This document shows, piece by piece, positions 1 through 7,112 of a DNA stretch of 31,720 bases (its first letter is position 1; the number at the start of each line of letters is the position of its first letter). Under the pieces are notes generated by a model that worked only from the letters and a program-made list of their open reading frames with translations, made no database searches and was not told where the DNA came from. This DNA comes from a virus. The stretch is from positions 1-31,720 of IMG/VR virus record IMGVR_UViG_3300008117_000190; one strand, given 5' to 3'. Made by a program: the position numbers and the translations under genes.

Positions 1-95
1 TCATAGCTTTGAAAGTCAGCCTGGCTGTAGTTTTGATAAAAACGTTTCCAGTCTTCCAACCCAAATACTGCAGTCTGTCTAGTTGTTGTGGCCAT
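1..95 (-). CDS. 6: Baseplate wedge protein gp6, N-terminal fragment
   Basis: Only the first 31 codons are in the window; the gene runs off the left edge. The ATG is at 95-93. The visible protein has a short Thr-rich start followed by FGLEDWKRFYQ and a motif ending ADFQSY, which I recognise from the N-terminus of gp6 wedge proteins of environmental T4-like phages. gp6 forms the ring of the baseplate that joins the wedges. The gene directly upstream is gp25, the usual neighbour of gp6 in these phages, which supports the call. A late-type box lies 20 bases upstream of the start. The identification depends on a short stretch and on gene order. Confidence 0.6.
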   Translation of the reverse strand, partial: MATTTRQTAVFGLEDWKRFYQNYSQADFQSY

Positions 96-114
96 AGTTA
101 TAGTTGTGTTTTAA

Positions 115-122
115 TATTTATC
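115..122 (-). promoter_or_regulatory. Candidate late promoter box GATAAATA
   Basis: On the minus strand the octamer reads GATAAATA, one base from the T4 late box TATAAATA. It sits in the gap between the gp25 stop (142) and the gp6 start (95), at a distance that leaves a short leader. It would let gp6 be transcribed separately from the long operon. Confidence 0.45.
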
Positions 123-141
123 TGACAAAAAAACAGGGGTT

Positions 142-516
142 TTATACCTGCCCAGCCACGCCTGTGTTGCCGTCAAAAAATACCTGCAGCAACTCTACAT
201 CAGTGTTGGGAAGGAACTGTACTTCAATTTCCATGAGCATACCATTGTCAAAAGGAAACACGTTGATGGTCTGCAGGCTCAGTCTAGGGTCTTGTTTGAT
301 GATATCTATGCAACTCTGGCGTATGTTTTGCTGCACGTCCGGGGTCATTTGCTCAAAAATCATGGCCCAGATAGGCGACCCATATTGAGGGCGTCCTGGC
401 AGTTCGCCTTGCTTGATGTTGAAAGCATTCAACAAATCCCTGATCACCAACTGCTGATCAACCAAGGTAAATTTTTTGTATGCCTGCTGTGTGTTGTATC
501 CGATGAATGTTGCCAT
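142..516 (-). CDS. 25: Baseplate wedge protein gp25
   Basis: A 124-aa protein close in length to T4 gp25 (132 aa). gp25 belongs to the GPW/gp25 family, which is shared by contractile injection systems and builds the inner wedge of the baseplate that triggers sheath contraction. Family traits visible here are the start (VDQQLVIRDLLNAF), the central RPQYGSPIW segment, equivalent to the family's RP-x-[FY]-G-[ST] motif, and DPRLSL around residues 92-97, the counterpart of the conserved EPR core. It lies between a 389-aa structural gene and gp6, and gp25-gp6 is the typical order. The ATG at 516 fits the family N-terminus. Confidence 0.88.
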   Translation of the reverse strand: MATFIGYNTQQAYKKFTLVDQQLVIRDLLNAFNIKQGELPGRPQYGSPIWAMIFEQMTPDVQQNIRQSCIDIIKQDPRLSLQTINVFPFDNGMLMEIEVQFLPNTDVELLQVFFDGNTGVAGQV

Positions 517-526
517 GGTCTAGTAT

Positions 527-1696
527 TTAACCGCCCGAATAAGCAGGATTGCTGTATTTTTTAGCATATTCGCTGTCTTCAGCAGGTCTGGGATTGGGCA
601 AGCCGCTGAGGCCGCGTTTTAATCGCTCATTGTTGATGTCGTCCCAGACCTGCGTGTCAGGTCCTGAATAGGTCAGATCCTCGTCTTTGGTGTTTTTGAA
701 TCTAGCAGCATTGATAGATGCACCGGCCTGCTGTGCTGCAGATATAGTACCAGGATCAAAACTGGGCAGTCCCGGCGGCAGTGCTGATAAAAATGCACTA
801 TCTAATTTTGAACGATCGATAGCGCCAATTTTGGTACCAGCAGTGGCCAAGGGATTGGGCGGATTTTGTGCTGCTTCTATGGCAGCCGTGGCTGCTTTTA
901 ATTTTGCAGGATCTATGGCAGGTATGCCGCCTGGCAGTCCTGGTATGGCAGGTATGCTGGGTATGGCTGGTAGCCCACCGGGCAAGGCTACACCTGGTGC
1001 TGATATTTTCAGTGCCTGGCTGAGACTGCTCACAGCACCAGTCAGCTGCTGATTGGCAGCAGCTATCTGTGCGGTGTTGACTCCCACAGTGGCTCCTGCC
1101 TGCTGCAGTGAATTTATAGTGTTGGTAACAGCCGCTGCGGCGTTGGTATTGATAGAGCCAGTCTGCGCCAGAGCAGCGCCAGCACCGGGTATGTAACTGC
1201 TCACTGTTTTGGCCGCTGATGACACAGCCGAAGTCACGGATGATGTCACAGATCCCACCACATTGGTCAGACTGGACAATCCCGAAGTGGCCGACTTGGC
1301 CAAGGATGTGGGATCCACACCTGATGCGATTTTATCTGCCACGGCCTTGACATCGCTGGCTATCTTGTCTGCTGTTTGCTTGGCTGCTTTGAAGAAATCA
1401 GTGGCAGTGGCCGCAGCTCCCTGTGCAGAAAAAGTGCTTTCTAAACCAACTTTTGCCTTGCTCAAGGCCGCATCCACGGTCAGTGTGCTGTTGGGCAAGA
1501 GGCCTTGCACAGCACTGGTGGCCTGCTGATTCAATTTCAACAAGTTGGCCCCAGCTGCTGTGAGATTGGTAGCAGCCTGGGTCATGCTAGATAAACCGTT
1601 GATGTTGATGCCAGCAGCAGTGACCGAACTGGCTATGTTCTGCACAGCGCCCACGGTCTGGCCTATGCTGGTAGGTATGGTTACAGGAGCAGCCAT
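527..1696 (-). CDS. Unnamed Ala/Ser/Pro-rich structural protein
   Basis: A 389-aa protein I cannot assign to a named T4 gene. Residues 1-230 are Ala/Ser/Thr/Val-rich and predicted mostly helical, with many small side chains (for example runs of SSVTSAVSSAAKT type). Residues 235-265 are a Pro/Gly/Ile-rich strip with repeated LPGGLPAIPSIPAIPGLPGG-like units. The last 60 residues are charged and Tyr/Asn-rich. There is no signal peptide or membrane segment. The ATG overlaps the stop of the preceding gene by one base, so the two are translationally coupled. Its place inside the gp53-gp5-gp25-gp6 operon makes a baseplate or tail-tip structural role likely, but that is inferred from context. Confidence 0.6.
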   Translation of the reverse strand: MAAPVTIPTSIGQTVGAVQNIASSVTAAGININGLSSMTQAATNLTAAGANLLKLNQQATSAVQGLLPNSTLTVDAALSKAKVGLESTFSAQGAAATATDFFKAAKQTADKIASDVKAVADKIASGVDPTSLAKSATSGLSSLTNVVGSVTSSVTSAVSSAAKTVSSYIPGAGAALAQTGSINTNAAAAVTNTINSLQQAGATVGVNTAQIAAANQQLTGAVSSLSQALKISAPGVALPGGLPAIPSIPAIPGLPGGIPAIDPAKLKAATAAIEAAQNPPNPLATAGTKIGAIDRSKLDSAFLSALPPGLPSFDPGTISAAQQAGASINAARFKNTKDEDLTYSGPDTQVWDDINNERLKRGLSGLPNPRPAEDSEYAKKYSNPAYSGG

Positions 1697-2289
1697 TACA
1701 GTTGATTTCCTAAAAATTGAACCACTGCGGCAAAACCATAGATGCTGGTCAGCCCCACGGTCATGGCCAAGACTTCGATGTCTTCGGTGCCGTTGATTAT
1801 ATTGCCACTGATCAAAGCGTTATAACTCAAAATATAACTGTCTTGTTGTAGAATATATTGTAAAGTTGGTCTGGACAAAATATCCTCGATGCTGTTCACA
1901 TTGTATTGTCCGGTCCAGGCGGTGCGTAAGTTAAGCGCGTCATACACCTGGGATTCATTGAAATTCAAACTGGGTGGAACCAGTCCCACACTGTCTAGAT
2001 TGGTATTGCCTGTGACGAATTGATCAAACAACTGTGGTTTGATCAGGCCAAGATCGTAGATCTGCAGCAGATTCAATCCCAGGATGCCTATGCCACGATC
2101 CGTGCTCCAGGCAGCAGAAGGTTGTTCTACTGTTCTGATTCTTTGTGCCATCATTATTTGTTGTACCGCAGGTGTCAATGTGCCCAACAGCCTTGGCGGC
2201 AATGGCACATCTGACACATCCACAGTCTGTACTATGACTGTTTTGACGCCAAGATTTAATTGAGCTGCCAATTCAGTGAGATTATTCAC
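1696..2289 (-). CDS. Unnamed baseplate-operon protein
   Basis: A 197-aa protein with no motif I recognise. It is fairly hydrophobic and rich in Leu, Ile, Gln and Asn, and begins MNNLTELAAQLNLGVKTV. The last 50 residues are mainly aliphatic and aromatic but lack a clean membrane helix. The start overlaps the end of gp5 by eight bases and the stop overlaps the next start by one, so it is tightly coupled on both sides. In environmental T4-like phages the stretch between gp5 and gp25 often holds unnamed virion proteins, and a baseplate role is the simplest inference. Confidence 0.6.
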   Translation of the reverse strand: MNNLTELAAQLNLGVKTVIVQTVDVSDVPLPPRLLGTLTPAVQQIMMAQRIRTVEQPSAAWSTDRGIGILGLNLLQIYDLGLIKPQLFDQFVTGNTNLDSVGLVPPSLNFNESQVYDALNLRTAWTGQYNVNSIEDILSRPTLQYILQQDSYILSYNALISGNIINGTEDIEVLAMTVGLTSIYGFAAVVQFLGNQL

Positions 2290-3730
2290 TGGTGTCTACT
2301 CCATAGTTGTGCATGGGATATGGTTCGTGAGTGGGCGCACGAGTGGCCACTGTTTGGATCACGTCTTTTTGTATGATCCAATTGCTGCCTTCAAACTCTG
2401 TGTCGGGCAGGCTGTTTTTCACCAACTCTGGAACCACTGGTACTGTTTCCGAACCTCCGGAATTAAGGCCTATCAAACTGGCGTCCATGCGCAGTTCTGC
2501 ACCGCACTTCCAGGAACCCTTGCCGCCGGCTTCCAACAACAGGGTACCATCGGCCTTGACTTCGAATGTGGCCTGTGTGTAAACATTGATATTTTTATCG
2601 GCACGTAGATTAAACACATCCTGTGTTTCCAGATTCATGGCGCCTTTGCTGCGCATACGGATCTGACCCTCGGCATTGATGTTGATGTCTTTGTCCGCGT
2701 GCAGATTCAGCGTGCCGGCTGTGCGCAAGTTAATGCTGTTTTCCGCATAGATGTCCAAGGCACCTTCTCTATTGAGTTCGATCCAGACATCGCCGCGCTT
2801 GCTGATGATGTGTAAAAAACTATCTGAATCATTCATCAGAATCTGATGCCCTTGACAACTGCGAAGTCTGAACAGTTTGTTGTTGCCGGATAGATCACCG
2901 TCGTCCATGGCCAAGGTATGACCGCCTGTACGTGCAATGACTTCTAACTCAGAGGGTGCCACGTCGCCTGAATCAATGTCAGACTGTATTTCATCGTTGG
3001 CGAATTTGCCCTTGTACACAGGCTGCCCCGGTGTTGAAATACCAAACACACGACTAGGTGATTCGCGTTGGCTGTTGGTGGTTATGGGCCCACGCTGTGG
3101 ATCGTCGATGATACCTTGTTGTAGCATCTGTGCAGCCTGATAGACATGCACTGCTTTGGGTTTGGTGTAATACTTGGGGTCAGATAATATTGTAGGATCT
3201 TTGGTATTGATTTCGATAGTAGGCAGCAAAGGTTTGCCAGCAAAACCATCAGGCGTGCCTTCCACAGCATAATAATCGTTGCTGTCTCCTGGTTCATTGG
3301 GATCGGCAGCAGCACCAATGGCAGGAATCATGTGTGTCAGTGCTGGTTCGGGCACACAGCCAATGTAAAATCCTTGATTGGGATCGCCATACACAAATAT
3401 CACCATGACCCTGGTGCCTACATCTGGAGGAGTAGCCCAAAATCCATAACTTTGTCTGCCGCCAATGAAATCGCCTGCACCAGACGATGCACCGGTGTTG
3501 GGTGTAACTCCATAAAACGGACTCATATAACTCACTGTGTGCCAAGTGCTGGAATCGTTGGCCGAAGATCCCGGCATCTCGGGAATGTACACACGCAGTC
3601 TACCCGACAGTGTCACGTCTGTGCTGTCTTTGACTATACCAATGTAGGGCCCTGGATCTACCGGAGTACGGCCGCGTCCAAAGGTTAGATCCTTGGCTTG
3701 TCCGCGGTTGATTTCTATGTTATCGGCCAT
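2282..3730 (-). CDS. 5: Baseplate hub/tail spike protein gp5, without a lysozyme domain
   Basis: A 482-aa central spike protein. Residues 25-130 look like the gp5/VgrG OB-fold: GPYIGIVKDSTD, then LSGRLRVYIPEM, then a PPDVGTRVMVIFVYGDPNQGF segment. After a linker, residues about 260-420 are a long run of alternating hydrophobic strands (repeats such as INLRTAG, LNLHADKD, ININAEG, IRMRSKG, FNLRADK), as expected of the trimeric beta-helix needle that pierces the outer membrane. T4 gp5 (575 aa) carries a lysozyme domain between these parts; I see no such insert here, and the protein is correspondingly shorter. Cell-wall digestion may be delegated to another tail protein (see the M15 domain at 15874-18258). 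Confidence 0.85.
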   Translation of the reverse strand: MADNIEINRGQAKDLTFGRGRTPVDPGPYIGIVKDSTDVTLSGRLRVYIPEMPGSSANDSSTWHTVSYMSPFYGVTPNTGASSGAGDFIGGRQSYGFWATPPDVGTRVMVIFVYGDPNQGFYIGCVPEPALTHMIPAIGAAADPNEPGDSNDYYAVEGTPDGFAGKPLLPTIEINTKDPTILSDPKYYTKPKAVHVYQAAQMLQQGIIDDPQRGPITTNSQRESPSRVFGISTPGQPVYKGKFANDEIQSDIDSGDVAPSELEVIARTGGHTLAMDDGDLSGNNKLFRLRSCQGHQILMNDSDSFLHIISKRGDVWIELNREGALDIYAENSINLRTAGTLNLHADKDININAEGQIRMRSKGAMNLETQDVFNLRADKNINVYTQATFEVKADGTLLLEAGGKGSWKCGAELRMDASLIGLNSGGSETVPVVPELVKNSLPDTEFEGSNWIIQKDVIQTVATRAPTHEPYPMHNYGVDTSE

Positions 3731-3746
3731 GTGTAATTATTTCCTC

Positions 3747-6700
3747 TTATGGTGCTATGATATCTGAAATGCCAGGTGCATCGTCGTTGCCGGTCTGTGC
3801 TTGATTTGGCAACAATTTCCTTCTGAATTGATCGCGGCGAGCTTGCCGTATCGCTTCTGCTGCTGCTGCCTGGCGCTGGGCAAAAGTTGGTGGCGCAGTT
3901 GCCGGCAATGCGCTGGTGGGACTTTGCGGCACAGTAGTGGGACCACCTTCTTGTGTGCGTAGATCATTGGAGCCGTCGGTATCAAACGCACCTGTGCTGG
4001 CTTCGGTGGTCTCTTGTCTAGCAGTAACTGAGTCAGTGTCGGTAACTGTGTCAACTGGAGTGCCTGTGGCTATTTGGCCAGCAGCACCGCTGGTATAGTC
4101 TCCTTTGACAAAGGCTTGATCAGGATTCACATCGGCTAGGATTATGCCTTCTATGTCCTGTGTAAATCTGCCGTTTTGAAATTCACTGTTGATCTTGGTA
4201 AATTTGTAGGCATTGCTTTGGCGGCGCACAAACCCTTGGCGTGGTTCTACTTTGACTATGCCATCAGCGAGATTCCAGTCGTCGCCGGTGAGAAAAGTCA
4301 CCTGGAAATACAATTCGCCAAGATTGCTGTTGAGTATGTTGGAATCATTGCCGCCAGCTGCTTGTGTGAGATTTTGTCGATTGATCAAGGCTTGATTCAC
4401 ATTGTACCAGTCCTGCAACAACAGATCAGGATCACCAATAATTTTTAACTTGGCCTTGGCCAAATCTGTGAAACTGTAAATACCAGCGGCAGCACGAGCA
4501 GCCGGGTCTGTGCTGTCACCCAGACTGCCTTGTTTGCCTGTTTCGGCTACCACTCGAAAGGCATAACTGGTGCCCACTTGGCCTGCGGCGGCTGCGGCTT
4601 CCTTGCCAGCATCTTGGGCCAACTGTGCGCCAATGCCAAAGGTCTGTCTATACAGTGCGTTAAAATCTTGTTCGTAGTTTAGCACTGCTGTGTTTTGACC
4701 AGTGAAGGTAAAATTGTAGAGTTTGTCAGGACCTCGCCAAGGGGCTCGTTTGAAATAAGGACTGCGCACGTCAGTGACACTGTACTCGCTGATGGCAAAA
4801 ATAACCTTGTTGGCATAGGTTTTGCGAAGTTTATCGTAGCCCAAGATCTTGTTGAATGGGGTGATCTTGTACCATTTCACTGGTTTGGTTTGTTCTACTT
4901 TTTTGCCATAGAAGTCTTCTTCGCCTTGGGCGTCGGCATCTGTTGATCTTTCCTTGATAGCCAGCGATGCCTGAGATTTCACATATTCGCTGTTGCGTAT
5001 CATCATATCCAACCACTGGATGATTGGCGTGCCCGGCAGTATCCTCACATTCTTGGCATTTTTAGGCACCGCTGTGTTTTCTCTTGTGTTGATTGATTTG
5101 GTATCCGTGGGCACATCGCCGGCAGCACTGACCAGGCTGTTGTCTAGTCCTGCTGTGATAATTTTAGCGTTGCGTAGATTGTCGCTGGCAAATAACACTT
5201 CATACTCGTCGGGTATGTCAATGGCCTTGGTGCCTTGCTTTTGCGGCCGAGATAATCTTTGTAATTCTTGATTGATAGCCTGGCAAAGGCCGCGTGTGGG
5301 AATGTTTTGGCTGGGCTGTGCCGAGACTTTGCTGGCATCTCCGTAGAATCCCCCTTCTTGCGCATCGGCGTCGCTGGTTTCGGCCCTGGGATTGGCATCT
5401 TGGTTGTTGGCATTGTTACTGGTACCAGGCACGCCATTAAAGATATCATTGAGATTGGTACCAGTCAATTCAAATCTAGCAGGACTAACACCTAACATGG
5501 CTGTTCTAGCCACAAAGCTGGGACCAAATATGCCCGAGCATTGATACTCTACTATACGTGTGCCGATGCGTGTCTTGACATCTGACAACATGAACAAAAA
5601 TATCTTGGTAAGAACCGCAGACTCGCTGCTGCCGGCTAGATCCAGTTGATTGATATCTCCTTTGGGAGTAATCGGCTGACCATTGTTGTCATAGCCATAA
5701 AATCGTATGACCATTGCATAGGTATGGGCATAGTATTGTCTAGCACTGTTGGGATCTTTGTTGGCCAATGTTGCTGTGGCACTTTGTAATCTATAGATAA
5801 ATGTTGCGCCTGCTGGTTCCGTGATGGTAAAACTTAGCCTCCCTGTGGAAGAAGGCACGCCTTGTTCACTGAATCCTATCACGCTTTCAATGCGTAGATT
5901 GTCAAGTGTAAAATCGCAGTCGCTGAAATAAGAGTTGCGTTTGCCTGCTCCCACTGGGCTGCCACCAGATCGTATCAACAGTTGATCACCTGGCAAATTG
6001 ATAGTTTCGCTGGTGGTATCAGACTCCACAAATTTATTGTAGTCTTCAGGAGTCAGCAGATACAAACTGAGATTGTAGGTGTAACTGGCATATTTGTCCA
6101 AGGGATTGGTCACTGGTCCTGACCCTATGCCTAAACTATTGCTGTTACTAGACGGGGACGACGACGAAGACGCACGTATGGTCTGGGATACAGTTGGACC
6201 GGCGTCTTCTCGGCTGAAAGCAGTCTGCGGAAATCCTGCCGTAGTACCAAAGTTGGAAGGCAGTGCTATGGCTCCGCTGGCCCCGGCAGCAATGCCGCTG
6301 GCTGTGCCTGGTATGGCAGTAACTGTGGCTGCAGGTGTACCCAACGGTATGCCCGGAGAAGGTTGACCGCCGGCGGCTGTGTTGGCATTGGCAGGATCCA
6401 CTGCGCTGGCTGCACCCATTGTCTGTGGCGTAGATGCTGTGCCGCCCGACGCTGCTTGACTGGTGGAGGTGGCAGTGGCTTGATTACGCTGTGCTCGTCC
6501 CAGTGAAATAGCCAGGTTGTTTTGAAACGTTGTCAGACCTTGGTTAGTAATTTCAGTTTTGGCGATAAAAGCAGGCACACCAAACTCACTGAATATGCTG
6601 TCAGCGGAATTTCTAATGGCTGCCAATTCAGCAAATGCAGTCAGCACTGCATCGCTGGCTGCTTGGTATCTGGAATACACTTGATCGTAAGTTTCACCTT

Positions 6701-6809
6701 GTTCCGTGGCTGTTTGGATAGCTCTAATTTCAGGAGCCCACTTGCGGTTAAATTCCGCCTTCAGGGCTTCCCACTGTAAAACCAAAGTGTCTAGCGTGAC
6801 TGTGGCCAT
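3747..6809 (-). CDS. Large baseplate/tail structural protein (1020 aa)
   Basis: A 1020-aa protein lying between gp53 and gp5, where environmental T4-like phages commonly carry a long unnamed virion protein. Residues 1-110 are helical. Residues about 110-235 are low-complexity Ala/Gly/Pro/Ser/Thr, probably a flexible linker. Residues 240-450 look globular and beta-rich (YTYNLSLYLLTPEDYNKF, then FYGYDNNGQPITP). A second linker is followed by another globular region (about 545-860) with WYKITP and WRGPDKLYNFTFTGQN motifs. The C-terminal 120 residues are again low-complexity and end in a basic, Gln-rich helix. No catalytic motif is apparent. The start lies three bases after the gp53 stop. A hub or wedge-linking role is inferred from context only. 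Confidence 0.7.
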   Translation of the reverse strand: MATVTLDTLVLQWEALKAEFNRKWAPEIRAIQTATEQGETYDQVYSRYQAASDAVLTAFAELAAIRNSADSIFSEFGVPAFIAKTEITNQGLTTFQNNLAISLGRAQRNQATATSTSQAASGGTASTPQTMGAASAVDPANANTAAGGQPSPGIPLGTPAATVTAIPGTASGIAAGASGAIALPSNFGTTAGFPQTAFSREDAGPTVSQTIRASSSSSPSSNSNSLGIGSGPVTNPLDKYASYTYNLSLYLLTPEDYNKFVESDTTSETINLPGDQLLIRSGGSPVGAGKRNSYFSDCDFTLDNLRIESVIGFSEQGVPSSTGRLSFTITEPAGATFIYRLQSATATLANKDPNSARQYYAHTYAMVIRFYGYDNNGQPITPKGDINQLDLAGSSESAVLTKIFLFMLSDVKTRIGTRIVEYQCSGIFGPSFVARTAMLGVSPARFELTGTNLNDIFNGVPGTSNNANNQDANPRAETSDADAQEGGFYGDASKVSAQPSQNIPTRGLCQAINQELQRLSRPQKQGTKAIDIPDEYEVLFASDNLRNAKIITAGLDNSLVSAAGDVPTDTKSINTRENTAVPKNAKNVRILPGTPIIQWLDMMIRNSEYVKSQASLAIKERSTDADAQGEEDFYGKKVEQTKPVKWYKITPFNKILGYDKLRKTYANKVIFAISEYSVTDVRSPYFKRAPWRGPDKLYNFTFTGQNTAVLNYEQDFNALYRQTFGIGAQLAQDAGKEAAAAAGQVGTSYAFRVVAETGKQGSLGDSTDPAARAAAGIYSFTDLAKAKLKIIGDPDLLLQDWYNVNQALINRQNLTQAAGGNDSNILNSNLGELYFQVTFLTGDDWNLADGIVKVEPRQGFVRRQSNAYKFTKINSEFQNGRFTQDIEGIILADVNPDQAFVKGDYTSGAAGQIATGTPVDTVTDTDSVTARQETTEASTGAFDTDGSNDLRTQEGGPTTVPQSPTSALPATAPPTFAQRQAAAAEAIRQARRDQFRRKLLPNQAQTGNDDAPGISDIIAP

Positions 6810-6812
6810 GAG

Positions 6813-7112
6813 TTAGAGCCCCAGTGCTGCGCGAACATTGTCTCCGGATGGCAAATATATCTTTTGGCCTGTGACAAAGTCATTGATGGGATCTACCAAA
6901 GTATTGGGATTGCGCTGTGCAAACACCCACCATAATCTAGCATCACCATACAGGTCATAGGCCATCATGTCAGGGCGTAGGTTGTACACAGCAGAAATGG
7001 TAACGTATTCGTCGTCTACGCTTTTTGGTATAGGACGATTGATCATGACATCCAAGTAGTTGTCTACCACGTTGGTGTTGAAATAAGGACTGGTAGCATC
7101 ATATAATGGCAT
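6813..7112 (-). CDS. 53: Baseplate wedge protein gp53
   Basis: A 99-aa protein matching the conserved part of gp53, the wedge subunit that helps join wedges around the hub. Recognisable elements are PYFNTNVVDNYLDVM near the start, YNLRPDMMAYDLYGDARLWW in the middle and FVTGQKIYLPSGDNV near the end; the last resembles the LysM-like tail of gp53. It is about half the length of T4 gp53 (196 aa), which is usual for environmental relatives. The ATG overlaps the stop of the 931-aa gene by one base. Confidence 0.83.
   Translation of the reverse strand: MPLYDATSPYFNTNVVDNYLDVMINRPIPKSVDDEYVTISAVYNLRPDMMAYDLYGDARLWWVFAQRNPNTLVDPINDFVTGQKIYLPSGDNVRAALGL

Noticed and set aside
524-531. GTTAAATA on the minus strand ahead of gp25
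   Set aside because: It overlaps the upstream stop codon and lies eight bases from the gp25 ATG, leaving no room for a ribosome site; probably chance within the operon.
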